A stretch of 64,000 bases of DNA, taken from contig CANMFE010000002.1 of assembly GCA_947497085.1 (NCBI GenBank), positions 372,001-436,000 of the forward strand, read 5' to 3'. Each line of letters starts with the position of its first letter. Positions within the stretch are counted from its first letter, which is position 1. Positions 17,825-28,219 of this stretch are shown here, piece by piece. The notes beneath the pieces are model-generated. The model did not search any database. It was given only the letters and a program-made list of their open reading frames with translations, and was not told the DNA's origin. Both the position numbers and the translations under genes were made by a program. This DNA is from an uncultured Sphingomonadaceae bacterium. Its GTDB lineage: Bacteria; Pseudomonadota; Alphaproteobacteria; Sphingomonadales; Sphingomonadaceae.

Positions 17825-19053
17825 AATAATTTGGGTAGCTCGCCGCTGCGCCCCCGGGCCTCATCCATGAAAATGGACTTGAGCAACGGTGTGTTCTGCA
17901 CGGCGGCAAGCCCTGCACGTCGAACGAGCGAGGGAAACTTTCCCGGAACGCCGAACAGCCGCGTCAAATTATCACTCGCCGCCGCAACCATTAATGTGTC
18001 AAGGCTGCGCCAGTTCGCATAACGATCCAGCAATTGCGCATCGCCATAATCGAGCCCCAGCCGCGCGCCATCGACCAGCACCTCGGTCAGCGCCGCGACA
18101 TCACGCAGGCCCAGATTGAAACCCTGCCCCGCAATCGGATGGATGCCATGCGCGCTATCCCCCACCAACGCCAGCCGGTGCGCCGTTATCTGCGTGGTGT
18201 GATGCAGGCCCAGCGGATAGGCGCCGCGCGGCGCAGCAAGCGATATGCCGCCGAGCAGGCCATGAATATGTTTCTGCATTTCGGTGAGAAAGCCCCTCAC
18301 CGACAGTTTCAGCATGGCATCGCCATCTTTTTCCGCCACTGTCCAGATGACCGAGCTGCGGTGCTTTCCGTCTGGCCCAGGGTGCATGGGCAGCAGCGCA
18401 AGCGGCCCTGAAGGAAAAAATATCTCATGCGCAATATTGTCATGCGGCCGCTCATGGGTGATGGCCGTCACGATCGCGCGGTGGTCATAGCGCCACGCGG
18501 CCATGTTGATGCCTGCATCCTTGCGCGTTGGCGAAGCCCGGCCATCCGCGGCAACCATTAACGCGCCTGTCAGCTGCACACCGTTGTCCAGCGTTGCCGA
18601 CACGCCATGCGGGCCATAATCGCGCAGCGCCACGCCATGCCCCATATGTTTGGTGATCGCCGTATGCGCCGCCACCTTGTCCCATAACGCCTTGCGCAGG
18701 GCCTGGTTTTCGAAAATCATGCCCAGCGCATTGTCATCCGGGGTAAAATCCAGCGGTTTGCCTTCACGGCCCTCACGCACTTCTATCCGCCTTATCGGAC
18801 AGCCCAAGCCCTCCAACGCTTCACCCAGACCCAAGGTCTTCAGCATGTTCCAGCTTGAGCTGATAATCGCTGATGTGCGGCCGTCAAATGCATTGTCCAG
18901 CATATGTGCTGCATCATGCTTTTCAACCAGATGGCTGGTAACACCGTGTTCGGCCAGCGACAGCGCCATGGTCATGCCAGCCAGGCCGCCGCCCAATATG
19001 ATGACGTCACGTGTCATTGATGTGCTGCCGTCCTGCTTCGCTGCGCCTGTCAT
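17806..19053 (-). CDS. UbiH/COQ6-type FAD-dependent ubiquinone hydroxylase
   Basis: Aromatic-ring monooxygenase for ubiquinone synthesis; about 415 residues. FAD motifs are GGGLAGMTMALSLAEHG at the N-terminus and GDSAHGIHPIAGQGFNLGLRD near residue 290. The middle DG motif appears as MVAADGRASPTRK. ATG 19053 is chosen; ATG 19017 (MTRDVIILGG) would also give a complete protein and ATG 19080 is possible. Ring position cannot be assigned by sequence alone. It diverges from ftsK. Confidence 0.88.
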   Translation of the reverse strand: MTGAAKQDGSTSMTRDVIILGGGLAGMTMALSLAEHGVTSHLVEKHDAAHMLDNAFDGRTSAIISSSWNMLKTLGLGEALEGLGCPIRRIEVREGREGKPLDFTPDDNALGMIFENQALRKALWDKVAAHTAITKHMGHGVALRDYGPHGVSATLDNGVQLTGALMVAADGRASPTRKDAGINMAAWRYDHRAIVTAITHERPHDNIAHEIFFPSGPLALLPMHPGPDGKHRSSVIWTVAEKDGDAMLKLSVRGFLTEMQKHIHGLLGGISLAAPRGAYPLGLHHTTQITAHRLALVGDSAHGIHPIAGQGFNLGLRDVAALTEVLVDGARLGLDYGDAQLLDRYANWRSLDTLMVAAASDNLTRLFGVPGKFPSLVRRAGLAAVQNTPLLKSIFMDEARGRSGELPKLLQGAKV

Positions 19054-19242
19054 GTGAATTTTCTGCTCCGCTGACCTCATGATAGTTTCAAATTAGGCCT
19101 TATCCAGGGCACATGCAATGCATGAGCAATGGTAAAAATTTGAACGGCGGCCGGACTGCGCGCTTGACGCGGACTCTCCATGCTGTGCTATGGATATAGC
19201 GCACCTCAGGTCCTGACCTCAAAGCGCATAAAGGAAATATCT

Positions 19243-21576
19243 ATGGCCAGTAAGGCCGCAGCTGAAAAAGCCCCTGACTGGCGCACTGTCATGCGCGCAA
19301 GCATGAAGCGCTCCATGGCTCTTATCGGAGCCGTGCTGTTGACGCTGTTCCTGCTGTTTTTTGCGCTTGCCCTGCTGAGCTATAGCCAGACAGATCCTTC
19401 GCCGACCACAGCGGCTGCCGGTCCGGTGGATAACTGGATGGGCCGTTCGGGTGCCTGGCTATCGGAACGGGCGCTCTACTTTTTCGGCCCTGCTGCCGCG
19501 CTGTTCCTGCCCTTTATCTATGTGACCGCACGGCGGCTCTGGCGTGATCTTGCGCAGCCGCGATGGCTTCGTGACATGTTATTGCTGATGGGGGCGATTA
19601 TATTGCTGGCACTTGCTTTCGCTCTTTTCAATAATGGTCCGGCGGGCAGCCTGCCCGCAGGTTGGGGAGGTCTTGCCGGCATGCTGGGCGAACGCGGCAC
19701 CACGGCGTTGTTGTCGCTTATTCCCGCCGAGGCTGGGCAATACTGGACCCGCATCGCACTTATGGTCGTGTCAGGTGTTGGCGGACTGTTCCTTGCCGCC
19801 AAGGCGCTCCGCTTTGAACGCTCGCTCTTCACCATTCCCGAATTCAAACTGCCGCAAATGCCCGCCATTTCGCTTTCGCGTGACAAGGACAGCGCTGAAG
19901 ACACCAGCAAGGGCGAAACCCAGATTATCGAACCCAGGCAAAAGAAAGCCGCGCCGCGCCAGACAGTACAACCGGACAATCGACCGCCGCCGGAAATCAG
20001 CGAGCCTTCGCTCCCGGCCAAAAAGGCGACACTTGGCCCCAATAGTCGGCAGGGCGATTTTTTCGGCAGTTACGAACTGCCGACCACAGAGCTGCTGGAC
20101 ATGCCGCCTGAACAGACCGGTCAGGTGCTCGATAAAGTGGCGCTTGAGCGTAACGCGCGCCTGCTCGAGTCCGTCCTTAGCGATTTTAACGTGCAGGGCG
20201 AGGTCAAGGCGGTCCGTCCTGGCCCTGTGGTCACAATGTATGAGCTGGAACCTGCGCCAGGTGTGAAAGCACAGCGTGTCATTGGGCTGGCCGAGGATAT
20301 CGCTCGCAATATGTCAGCATTATCCGCCAGGGTTGCCGTGATCCCCGGCCGCAATGTCATCGGTATCGAACTGCCCAATGCTGAGCGCGATTTTATCGTT
20401 TTGTATGAAATGATTGCCAGCGACAATTTTGTTCAAAACGATTCCAAGCTGCCGATCATACTAGGCAAGAATATCAGCGGCGATTCAGTGATTGCCGATC
20501 TTGCGCCCATGCCGCACCTTCTGGTGGCGGGTACAACAGGCGCCGGTAAATCGGTCGGCCTTAACTGCATGATCCTGTCACTGCTCTACCGGCTCACGCC
20601 CGATCAGTGCCGCCTCATCATGATTGACCCGAAGATGCTGGAACTCAGCATTTATGACGATATTCCGCACCTGCTTTCGCCCGTTGTCACCGAACCTGCA
20701 AAGGCGGTGCGTGCACTCAAATGGGCGGTCGAGCAGATGGAGGAACGCTACCGCATGATGTCGTCCATCTCGGTGCGCAATCTCGCCAATTTCAATGAAA
20801 AAGTGAAAGCGGCCAAGGCCAAGGGCGCACCGCTGGGCCGCAAGGTGCAGACCGGCTATGACCCTGAAACCGGTCAGCCGGTATTCGAGGAAGAACAGCT
20901 TGATTTCGAACCATTGCCGCAGGTGGTAATTATCGTCGACGAACTTGCTGACCTGATGATGACCGCAGGCAAGGAAGTCGAATTCCTGATCCAGCGGCTT
21001 GCGCAAAAGGCACGGGCTGCGGGTATCCACCTCATCATGGCAACACAGCGGCCTTCGGTCGATGTCATTACCGGCGTGATCAAGGCCAACCTGCCGACCC
21101 GGATCAGCTTTCATGTCACCTCGAAAATCGATTCGCGCACCATTTTGGGTGAACAGGGCGCTGAACAGCTATTGGGCAAGGGTGACATGCTCTATATGCC
21201 GGGCGGCAAGCAGTTGACCCGTGTGCACGGACCCTTTGTTTCCGATGATGAAGTGCGCCGCGTCGCCGATCACTGGCGCGCGCAGGGGGCACCTGATTAT
21301 ATCCAGTCGGTCACCGAAGAACCCGATGATGGCGGGTTTGCCCTTGACGGGGCATCACTCGACGACAGCCCCGAAGAACAGCAGTATCGCAAGGCATGTC
21401 AGCTGGTGTTCGAGAGCCAGAAAGCCTCGACAAGCTGGCTGCAACGACAGTTGCGTGTCGGTTATAACACTGCCGCGCGCCTGATTGAGCGAATGGAGGA
21501 TGAGGGCCTGGTCAGCGCCGCGAACCATGTCGGCCGCCGCGAAGTCTTGCGTGACCAGGAGGGCAATCCTATTTAA
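19243..21576 (+). CDS. ftsK: DNA translocase FtsK
   Basis: Septum-located DNA pump for chromosome segregation. About 777 residues: membrane segments near 30-52, 80-105, 115-140 and 170-190, a short charged linker, an alpha/beta motor with Walker A GTTGAGKS (430-437) and Walker B VVIIVDELADLMM (D566-E567), and a C-terminal gamma winged helix (STSWLQRQLRVGYNTAARLIERME). The start ATG 19243 has AAGGAAAT upstream. The linker is much shorter than in E. coli, as is usual for alphaproteobacteria. Confidence 0.95.
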   Translation: MASKAAAEKAPDWRTVMRASMKRSMALIGAVLLTLFLLFFALALLSYSQTDPSPTTAAAGPVDNWMGRSGAWLSERALYFFGPAAALFLPFIYVTARRLWRDLAQPRWLRDMLLLMGAIILLALAFALFNNGPAGSLPAGWGGLAGMLGERGTTALLSLIPAEAGQYWTRIALMVVSGVGGLFLAAKALRFERSLFTIPEFKLPQMPAISLSRDKDSAEDTSKGETQIIEPRQKKAAPRQTVQPDNRPPPEISEPSLPAKKATLGPNSRQGDFFGSYELPTTELLDMPPEQTGQVLDKVALERNARLLESVLSDFNVQGEVKAVRPGPVVTMYELEPAPGVKAQRVIGLAEDIARNMSALSARVAVIPGRNVIGIELPNAERDFIVLYEMIASDNFVQNDSKLPIILGKNISGDSVIADLAPMPHLLVAGTTGAGKSVGLNCMILSLLYRLTPDQCRLIMIDPKMLELSIYDDIPHLLSPVVTEPAKAVRALKWAVEQMEERYRMMSSISVRNLANFNEKVKAAKAKGAPLGRKVQTGYDPETGQPVFEEEQLDFEPLPQVVIIVDELADLMMTAGKEVEFLIQRLAQKARAAGIHLIMATQRPSVDVITGVIKANLPTRISFHVTSKIDSRTILGEQGAEQLLGKGDMLYMPGGKQLTRVHGPFVSDDEVRRVADHWRAQGAPDYIQSVTEEPDDGGFALDGASLDDSPEEQQYRKACQLVFESQKASTSWLQRQLRVGYNTAARLIERMEDEGLVSAANHVGRREVLRDQEGNPI

Positions 21577-21662
21577 CACGCGCACGCGGCATAGCCGATT
21601 TAGCTTGATTTCCATGCGCCGCACGCTTGACAGCCGCATGCCGCTATGGCCTAGGGGTTTTC

Positions 21663-23675
21663 ATGACCGAACTGATTAAAATTACGCTTCCCGATGGTTC
21701 CGCGCGCGATGTTGCGCCCGGCACCACACCAGCGGATATTGCCGCCGATATCGGCCCCGGCCTTGCCAAGGCCGCGCTTGCCGCGCGCGTTGATGGGGAG
21801 GTAATCGACATTACCCGCCCGCTGGAAGCGGATGCCGAGCTGGCGCTTATCACCTCGCGTGATGAAGATGAGGCGCTTGAACTGGCGCGTCATGATTTTG
21901 CTCATGTGCTGGCCGAAGCAGTGCAGTCACTGTTCCCCGGCACGCAAATCACGTTTGGTCCCGCCACCAGTGACGGGTTTTATTATGATTTTGCCCCCAA
22001 AGACCGGCCTTTTACTGACGAAGACCTGCCCCTTATCGAAGAGGAAATGCGCAAGATCATCGCCGCCAACAAACCGCTGGTCCGCGAAGTGTGGGACCGT
22101 GATGACCTGATCGCACGCTGGGAAAAAGACGGCGAAACGTTCAAGGCCGAATGGGCACAAGAGCTGCCTGAAGACGAGGAAATCACGGTATACTGGTCGG
22201 GTGAGAAGGACGCTCCTGGCGCATGGATGGATATGTGCAAGGGGCCGCATCTGGCCTCGACCGGAAAGCTGGACCCAAAAGCGTTCAAGCTCACCCGCGT
22301 TTCGGGTGCCTATTGGCGCGGCGACCAGCGCAATCCGCAGCTCTCGCGTATTTACGGCACGGGCTGGCTGAACAAGAAACAGCTTAACGCGCACATGCTG
22401 CGGCTTGAAGAAGCCGCCAAGCGCGACCACCGCAAGCTGGGACAGGAAATGGAACTGTTCCACCTCCAGCCCGAAGCACAGGGCAGCGTGTTCTGGCACC
22501 CGCAGGGCTTTGTCATCTGGCGCGCGCTGGAAGCCTATATGCGCCGCGCCATTGATGGTGCGGGCTATGAGGAAATCAAGACGCCGCAGCTGATGGACGT
22601 AAAACAGTGGGAGCAGTCCGGTCACTGGGGCAAGTATAGCGAAAATATGTTCGCCGTGCCCGACGAAGTGCCCGATGCGGAAAGCGACGGTCCCGTTATC
22701 CGCGGCGACGCGGACATGATGGCGATCAAGCCGATGAACTGTCCGGCGCATGTGCTGGTGTTCCGTCAGGGCATTAAAAGCTACCGCGATCTGCCGATGC
22801 GGTTGTTTGAACATGGCTGTTGCCACCGCAACGAGCCGCATGGCGCGCTGCACGGATTGATGCGCGTGCGGCAGTTTACCCAGGATGATGCGCATATTTT
22901 CTGCCGTGAGGACCAGATTGTCGAGGAAGTCCGTGCGTTCTGCGAACTGGCGGATCGGGTTTATAAAGATATGGGCTTTGAAAAATATGCCATCAAACTC
23001 GCACTGCGCCCCGAAAAACGTTTCGGCTCCGACTCCGACTGGGACAAGGCCGAGGAGGAGCTGCGCCAGGCAGTGATCGACGCGGGCATGGCGACCGAGG
23101 AATATGGCTGGGAAGAATTGCCCGGCGAAGGCGCATTTTATGCACCCAAGCTGGAATGGCACCTGACCGACGCGATTGGTCGCACCTGGCAGGTCGGCAC
23201 GATCCAGTCCGACCGCGTGCTGCCCGAACGGCTTGACGCCAGCTATGTTGCCGAAGATGGCGAGCGTCACCGGCCGGTCATGCTGCACCGTGCGATATTT
23301 GGCAGCTATGAGCGGTTTATCGGCATATTGATCGAACATTATGCGGGCAAGATGCCGCTCTGGCTCGCGCCGACACAGGCGGTGGTCGCGACTATTGTGT
23401 CCGATGCCGATGACTATGCGAAGGAAGTCGCCGCGCAGCTGCAGGCCGCCGGAATTCGCGCCGAAACCGATCTGCGCAATGAAAAGATCAACTATAAAGT
23501 GCGCGAGCACAGCCTGGCCAAAGTCCCCAACCTGCTCGTGATCGGCAAGCAGGAAGCGGAAAAGCGCACGGTCGCCCTGCGGCAACTTGGCAACAAACAA
23601 CAACAGTTCCTTGATCTGGATGAAGCCATTGCCATGCTGAAAGCCGAAGCTGTTGCGCCCGATCTGCAAGATTGA
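21663..23675 (+). CDS. thrS: Threonyl-tRNA synthetase
   Basis: A 670-residue class II aminoacyl-tRNA synthetase. The TGS domain occupies residues 1-62, the editing domain starts at HDFAH (77-81), catalytic motifs include [10 protein letters not shown] (zinc Cys), the motif 2 block [18 protein letters not shown], and [11 protein letters not shown]; the anticodon domain follows ([15 protein letters not shown]). ATG 21663 is chosen, with GGGG upstream. It is followed by infC after a 133-bp leader, the usual neighbour. Confidence 0.96.
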   Translation: MTELIKITLPDGSARDVAPGTTPADIAADIGPGLAKAALAARVDGEVIDITRPLEADAELALITSRDEDEALELARHDFAHVLAEAVQSLFPGTQITFGPATSDGFYYDFAPKDRPFTDEDLPLIEEEMRKIIAANKPLVREVWDRDDLIARWEKDGETFKAEWAQELPEDEEITVYWSGEKDAPGAWMDMCKGPHLASTGKLDPKAFKLTRVSGAYWRGDQRNPQLSRIYGTGWLNKKQLNAHMLRLEEAAKRDHRKLGQEMELFHLQPEAQGSVFWHPQGFVIWRALEAYMRRAIDGAGYEEIKTPQLMDVKQWEQSGHWGKYSENMFAVPDEVPDAESDGPVIRGDADMMAIKPMNCPAHVLVFRQGIKSYRDLPMRLFEHGCCHRNEPHGALHGLMRVRQFTQDDAHIFCREDQIVEEVRAFCELADRVYKDMGFEKYAIKLALRPEKRFGSDSDWDKAEEELRQAVIDAGMATEEYGWEELPGEGAFYAPKLEWHLTDAIGRTWQVGTIQSDRVLPERLDASYVAEDGERHRPVMLHRAIFGSYERFIGILIEHYAGKMPLWLAPTQAVVATIVSDADDYAKEVAAQLQAAGIRAETDLRNEKINYKVREHSLAKVPNLLVIGKQEAEKRTVALRQLGNKQQQFLDLDEAIAMLKAEAVAPDLQD

Positions 23676-23808
23676 GCATCAAAGAGGCCCATAACACTCA
23701 CAAACGTTGCATAAAGGGCGCAGTCAGCGTGTTTTCGCGCAAACGCTCTTTATTTTCCGCGACAAAATCACTATTTAGGCCCTGAAATAAACCAAAGGAG
23801 AATTTGCT

Positions 23809-24354
23809 ATACGTCCGCCATCCAACCGCCGGGGGCCTTCTGCGCCGCCGAAATCCGGTCCCCGCTTTAATGAGTTTATCCAATCCGCCACTGTGCGTGT
23901 GATTGACGATCAGGGTGAGAATCTGGGAGTGCTCCGCACCGAAGATGCCATCAAACAGGCCGCTGAAGTCGGGCTTGATCTGGTCGAGGTTTCCCCCAAT
24001 GCACAGCCGCCGGTTGCCAAGTTTCTGGACGTGGGCAAGTTCAAGTATGAAGCGCAGAAAAAGGCTAATGCCGCGCGCAAGTCACAGAAAACACAGGACG
24101 TTAAAGAAATTAAAATGCGTCCTAACATCGATGACCATGACTATATGGTGAAGATGAAAAAGGTGCATCAGTTTATCGAAAAAGGCGACAAGGTGAAAAT
24201 TACACTGCGGTTCCGCGGGCGCGAAATGTCACACCAGCAGCTTGGTATGGAACTGCTCCAGCGGGTGCAGGACGACACCAAGGAAGACGCCAAGGTCGAG
24301 GCCTTCCCAAAGCTGGAAGGCCGCCAGATGCTAATGGTGCTGGCGCCGAAATAA
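23809..24354 (+). CDS. infC: Translation initiation factor IF-3, apparent AUA start
   Basis: Prevents premature subunit joining and polices start-codon choice. An AUA at 23809 lies 8 bp after AGGAG and opens 181 residues: RPPSNRRGPSAPPKSGPR, then FNEFIQSATVRVIDDQGENLG and the C-terminal domain with KMRPNIDDHDY and FRGREMSHQQLG. The frame opens only after TAA at 23788 and has no ATG, GTG, TTG or CTG until GTG 23887 or 23893, which would delete the conserved FNEFI start of the N-terminal domain. An unusual start for infC is well known (AUU in E. coli) as the basis of autoregulation. The downstream rpmI-rplT genes are not adjacent. Confidence 0.9.
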   Translation: MRPPSNRRGPSAPPKSGPRFNEFIQSATVRVIDDQGENLGVLRTEDAIKQAAEVGLDLVEVSPNAQPPVAKFLDVGKFKYEAQKKANAARKSQKTQDVKEIKMRPNIDDHDYMVKMKKVHQFIEKGDKVKITLRFRGREMSHQQLGMELLQRVQDDTKEDAKVEAFPKLEGRQMLMVLAPK

Positions 24355-24383
24355 GGACATACTGTCTTTAAGAAAATATCAAA

Positions 24384-24418
24384 GCGCCGCAGCCCACACA
24401 GGGTTTGCGGCGTTTTTG
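24384..24418 (+). terminator. Rho-independent terminator of infC
   Basis: CGCCGCAGCCC pairs with GGGTTTGCGGCG (about 24385-24412) and is followed by TTTTTGG. It lies 30 bp behind the infC stop and shortly before the convergent SDR gene. Confidence 0.8.
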
Positions 24419-24432
24419 GTTTCACTTCCCTA

Positions 24433-25404
24433 TCAGGCAGCCTTCAGCATTTCTTCACTCATCCGCCACAGCCGTTCGGCGCTTTCTTCATCACATACAT
24501 GCGGCGCGACATGAAAATAGGGTGGTGAGTTTTCATCGGCCAGCTGTGCCACGTCACCATCCTCGCAATATAGTCCGTGCTTATCATTCAATAGCGGACT
24601 GGTCGCGGCAAATAATGTAGTGGTGCAACCTTGGGCTGGCGTTTTAAACCCCTGCCTGGCAAGCTCGCTGGGCTGTCCATCTTCGCCTAGCCAACCAAGC
24701 TCGATTTGCTCTTCGGTCGTCAGGTCACGCTGCAACGGCGTAAAAATACCGCCCGGATGCACGGAAAAAGCACGCCCGCCAAAAGCGGCCATACGCCGGC
24801 TTAAGCCCAGAGCGAACAGAGCGTTGGCCGACTTTGCCTGCGCGTAAGCGGCCCATTTGTCATAGTCGTTTTCCTCGAAGTTTATATCATCCCACAGGAT
24901 GCCATTACGCTTGTGCGCGATGGAGGATAGGGACACGACACGCGGGCTATCCGCTTTTTCGAGCAACGGCATCAAGGCCTTTGTGAGCGTGAAGTGCCCC
25001 ATATGGTTGGTCCCGAACTGGGCTTCCCAGCCCGGACCGACGCGCCGCTCTGGGCAGGCCATGATGCCCGCATTGTTGATCAGCAAATCGAGCTGCGGCA
25101 AGTCGCGGGTCATTTCATCCGCAAAACTGCGCACCGATCCGGTATCCGCCAGGTCCATATCTGCAATCACGATATCGCCCTTGATATCCGCCAGGTTTTT
25201 TTCAGCCTTATCGCGTGAGCGCGCCGGGACAATCACCTTCGCCCCCGCCTTTGTCAGCGCGCGTACTGTTTCCACGCCAATCCCCGAATAACCGCCCGTC
25301 ACGACCGCAACCCTGCCTGACAGATTGATGCCCGACATTACTTCATCGGGCTCGCTCTTCATGTGAAACCCTGATCCCAGGGGTTGCTGGTCATGAGCGG
25401 CCAT
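24433..25404 (-). CDS. Short-chain dehydrogenase/reductase
   Basis: A 323-residue Rossmann-fold oxidoreductase. The cofactor motif is TGGYSGIG (36-43), then the NNAG motif (LLINNAGIMACPE), the catalytic Ser in VVSLSSIAHKR and YAQAKSANALFAL with the catalytic Tyr/Lys. The extended C-terminus resembles retinol dehydrogenase/WWOX-like SDRs. The start ATG 25404 has GAGGAG 7 bp upstream; a TTG at 25458 is less likely. The substrate is unknown. Confidence 0.88.
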   Translation of the reverse strand: MAAHDQQPLGSGFHMKSEPDEVMSGINLSGRVAVVTGGYSGIGVETVRALTKAGAKVIVPARSRDKAEKNLADIKGDIVIADMDLADTGSVRSFADEMTRDLPQLDLLINNAGIMACPERRVGPGWEAQFGTNHMGHFTLTKALMPLLEKADSPRVVSLSSIAHKRNGILWDDINFEENDYDKWAAYAQAKSANALFALGLSRRMAAFGGRAFSVHPGGIFTPLQRDLTTEEQIELGWLGEDGQPSELARQGFKTPAQGCTTTLFAATSPLLNDKHGLYCEDGDVAQLADENSPPYFHVAPHVCDEESAERLWRMSEEMLKAA

Positions 25405-25510
25405 TTGTCTTCTCCTCTTTCGGGGCGTTTGCAAAGCGCGCAAATTGCTTTCCACCAAGCATATCAGAGCTTGGTAGATGCAGAACAGCTTTATCTGAAA
25501 ATATAGGTGC

Positions 25511-26626
25511 CTATTTCAGCGCGTCGGCAATCGGCATATGATCATAGCCAAGATCACGCGCCACCGCTTCATAGGTGACATGGCCGTTCCATACATTCAG
25601 CCCTTCGGCCAGATGCAGGTTGGAGCGACACGCCTCTTTCCATCCCTTATTGGCGATATTGAGCGCATGCGGCAGCGTCACATTGTTGAGCGCATAAGTG
25701 GATGTGCGACATACCGCGCCCGGCATGTTTGCCACGCAGTAATGCACGATTTCATCAACCACATAAGTGGGCTCAGCGTGGGTAGTCGCCTTCGATGTTT
25801 CAAAGCAGCCGCCCTGATCAATCGCCACGTCCACCAGCACCGCGCCCGGATTCATGGTGGCAAGCATTTCGCGCGTCACCAGCTTGGGTGCAGAAGCCCC
25901 CGGGATCAGCACGGCGCCAATCACCAAATCCGCCTCGGCCACACATTCGGCGAGGTTGGCCTGGTTTGAAAAGCGCGTTTTGGCCCGCGCCTCGAAATGC
26001 GTGCCCAGCTCCTCAAGCACTTCGGGATTGCGGTCGAGAATCGTGACATCCGCGCCCAGCCCGGCCGCCATCTGGGCCGCGTTGAAACCAACAACGCCGC
26101 CGCCGATGACCGCCACTTTCGCCGGTGCAACGCCCGGCACACCGCCCAGCAGTACGCCGCGGCCACCATGCGCTTTTTCCAGCGCCGTCGCACCCGCCTG
26201 GATTGACATCCGCCCTGCCACCTGGCTCATCGGTTTAAGGAGCGGCAGACCGCCATTGTCATCGGTCACAGTTTCATAGGCGATGCAAGTCGCGCCTGAT
26301 TTCACAAGATCCGCTGTCTGTTCAGGGTCGGGCGCAAGGTGCAGGTAAGTAAACAGGATCTGGCCCTCGCGCAGCATGGCGCGTTCCACCGCCTGCGGCT
26401 CCTTCACTTTCACCACCATATCGGAGCGTTCAAAAATTTCCTCCGCGCTGTCCACTATTTCCGCGCCCGCTTCGCGATATTCGTCGTCCGTCGCGCTGAT
26501 GCCCAGGCCTGCCCCTTTTTCGACCAGTGTTTCGTGACCATTGGCCACCAGCTCGCGCACCGATTCAGGTGTCAGGCCAACACGATATTCATGATTTTTG
26601 ATTTCCTTGGGGGTACCTACGCGCAT
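25511..26626 (-). CDS. ald: Alanine dehydrogenase
   Basis: NAD-dependent reversible deamination of L-alanine to pyruvate; 371 residues. Visible are [19 protein letters not shown] at the N-terminus, the substrate-binding KVKEPQ, a NAD-binding [21 protein letters not shown], and the catalytic-region [17 protein letters not shown] 26626 has GGAG upstream and begins MRVGTPKEI as in homologues. It diverges from a Lrp-type regulator that probably controls it. Confidence 0.95.
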   Translation of the reverse strand: MRVGTPKEIKNHEYRVGLTPESVRELVANGHETLVEKGAGLGISATDDEYREAGAEIVDSAEEIFERSDMVVKVKEPQAVERAMLREGQILFTYLHLAPDPEQTADLVKSGATCIAYETVTDDNGGLPLLKPMSQVAGRMSIQAGATALEKAHGGRGVLLGGVPGVAPAKVAVIGGGVVGFNAAQMAAGLGADVTILDRNPEVLEELGTHFEARAKTRFSNQANLAECVAEADLVIGAVLIPGASAPKLVTREMLATMNPGAVLVDVAIDQGGCFETSKATTHAEPTYVVDEIVHYCVANMPGAVCRTSTYALNNVTLPHALNIANKGWKEACRSNLHLAEGLNVWNGHVTYEAVARDLGYDHMPIADALK

Positions 26627-26693
26627 GATTCGAATCTCCATAAAAACTATGGGCTTCTATATAACCGAAAAGGTGAGATTATTTTTCTCTAAT

Positions 26694-26723
26694 TATCCTG
26701 TTAAATGCATATTTATCAGGATA
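26694..26723. promoter_or_regulatory. Candidate Lrp-type operator between ald and its regulator
   Basis: TATCCTG (26694-26700) and CAGGATA (26717-26723) form a 7-bp inverted repeat spaced by 16 AT-rich bases around ATGCAT. It lies in the 135-bp divergent promoter region. Lrp/AsnC proteins bind such AT-rich inverted sites. Confidence 0.5.
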
Positions 26724-26761
26724 TATTATCGCAAAACCACATTTTTACAGGAAATAATTTC

Positions 26762-27229
26762 ATGGACCGGATTGATGTCGCCTTGTTGGAACAGCTACAG
26801 AATGACAGCGACATTTCCGTAAACGACCTGTCCGAGCGCGTGGCTCTGTCGCCATCCGCATGCCATCGCCGTGTTAAGATGCTGGAGCAGAGCGGCGCAA
26901 TCAAACATTATGTGGCGCGGCTCGACAACCAGAAAATCGGCATGAAGCTCGATGTATTTGTCGAGATTCGCCTGACCGCACAGACCGAGCGGTCTTTCCG
27001 CATATTCGAAAAGGCGGTGCAGCAGATTGACGAGATACTCGAATGCCACCTGATGTCAGGCGAAGCCGATTACCGGCTACGCGTCGCGGCGCGCGATGTG
27101 GCCGATTATGATGATATCCACCGCACTCGCCTTGCCCGCCTGCCCGGGGTCGCGGCGATGCACAGCGCCTTTGCCATCCGCGCCATCAAAAGCTGGTCGG
27201 GATATCCGGTGCGCAGGCTACTGGGCTAG
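26762..27229 (+). CDS. Lrp/AsnC family transcriptional regulator
   Basis: A 155-residue regulator with an N-terminal HTH (IDVALLEQLQNDSDISVNDLSERVALSPSACHRRVKMLE) and a RAM ligand-binding domain ending in RAIKSWSGYPVRRLL. ATG 26762 with AGGA upstream is preferred to ATG 26705. In proteobacteria this arrangement is usual for the alanine-responsive activator of ald. Confidence 0.93.
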   Translation: MDRIDVALLEQLQNDSDISVNDLSERVALSPSACHRRVKMLEQSGAIKHYVARLDNQKIGMKLDVFVEIRLTAQTERSFRIFEKAVQQIDEILECHLMSGEADYRLRVAARDVADYDDIHRTRLARLPGVAAMHSAFAIRAIKSWSGYPVRRLLG

Positions 27230-27238
27230 CCTCTATAC

Positions 27239-28219
27239 CTAACGCCTTGGCCGGACCGGATAGTCCACCGTACAGATATTGCCATAGCCGCCATGCGCCG
27301 CGATATATTGCAGCAGTGAAGGACTGTAACTCGCCAGATATTCGTAATGCCTGTGTTCTTCATTCGGCAGTTCAGTCATTGGCCGGATCGATCTGATCGG
27401 CACATTTTGCGATACATCGTCATAAAAGCCGCCGGGCGGGCTGCCTTCGGGCAGGTTGATCGCATGTTCCAGCCCGTCAATCACCCGGCCAACATAGCCA
27501 AATGTCGTGTCGAGGCTGCGCGCCTCCTCGCCCGTTATAATGGAAATTTCGCTGCCGCTCCCGGTATCAGGTGGGTCATAATGGGCAGGTGAAAGCGCAC
27601 CGCGGCAGGTGATCGGATAATATTTCCCGCCCTTCAGCCCCACCGGCCAGCCATCGGCAAAGCCGACTTTCGCGCCGTAATTCTCATAGATAATTTTCAT
27701 GAGCGGCTGGATCTCGGTTTTTTTGTGCGTGTTCGACCAGGTCCGCATTTCCTCAAGCGCGGCCATGTCGGTCCTGCGTTTCTCGCCCAGCGCCGCGTTG
27801 AAATATTCGCTTTCCGGCACGGTTTCGAGCGTGTCTGGCACCGTCTTGCCATAGGGGTTGCTGCCAAACTGCGTTACGAAATTTCTGGCAACACGGTAAA
27901 TGCCGGTGTCGTTCCACCAGCCCATCGCCGCGAGTGTGCGGACATTGCGCACATGCCCGCCCGAATAGCGCGCAGGTAGCAACTGCATGACAATTTCGCG
28001 CCTTGTGCCATCCGCTGCATCGGCCAGCCGCATCACCATCAGGTCGGACAGGGGAATCGGCAACCAGTGCTCTGCGGGCGCAGCGGCCAGCACTTCCTGC
28101 GGAGATGGTCCTTCTACAGTCTCCTCTTCATACTCGTCATCATAATTCTCGTCCTGCGCATGGGCTGGCGATGTCGTCAGCGCCGCACAGGCCGCGAGCC
28201 AAAGAAGCTGCCGCTTCAT
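27239..28219 (-). CDS. Exported cyclophilin-like peptidyl-prolyl isomerase, paralogue 1
   Basis: A 326-residue periplasmic protein. A signal peptide (AACAALTTSPAHAQ) is followed by an acidic stretch and a cyclophilin-like core interrupted by a long insertion. The first half shows REIVMQLLPARYSGGHVRNVR and YRVARNFVTQFG, where the Arg aligns with the cyclophilin catalytic Arg; the second half shows PDTGSGSEISIITG and VGRVIDGLEHA, aligning with the substrate-binding strand and the C-terminal helix. Its ATG overlaps the stop of paralogue 2 (ATGA). Confidence 0.75.
   Translation of the reverse strand: MKRQLLWLAACAALTTSPAHAQDENYDDEYEEETVEGPSPQEVLAAAPAEHWLPIPLSDLMVMRLADAADGTRREIVMQLLPARYSGGHVRNVRTLAAMGWWNDTGIYRVARNFVTQFGSNPYGKTVPDTLETVPESEYFNAALGEKRRTDMAALEEMRTWSNTHKKTEIQPLMKIIYENYGAKVGFADGWPVGLKGGKYYPITCRGALSPAHYDPPDTGSGSEISIITGEEARSLDTTFGYVGRVIDGLEHAINLPEGSPPGGFYDDVSQNVPIRSIRPMTELPNEEHRHYEYLASYSPSLLQYIAAHGGYGNICTVDYPVRPRR

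Noticed and set aside
21927..23669. Long antisense ORF (about 580 codons) on the minus strand of thrS
   Set aside because: It mirrors a highly conserved gene in a GC-rich genome; its translation has no recognisable domain and is His/Arg-rich, typical of a shadow frame.
23727..23760. Terminator between thrS and infC
   Set aside because: AGCG/CGCT stem with a two-base bulge and a mixed T run is weak; it may be part of the infC leader.
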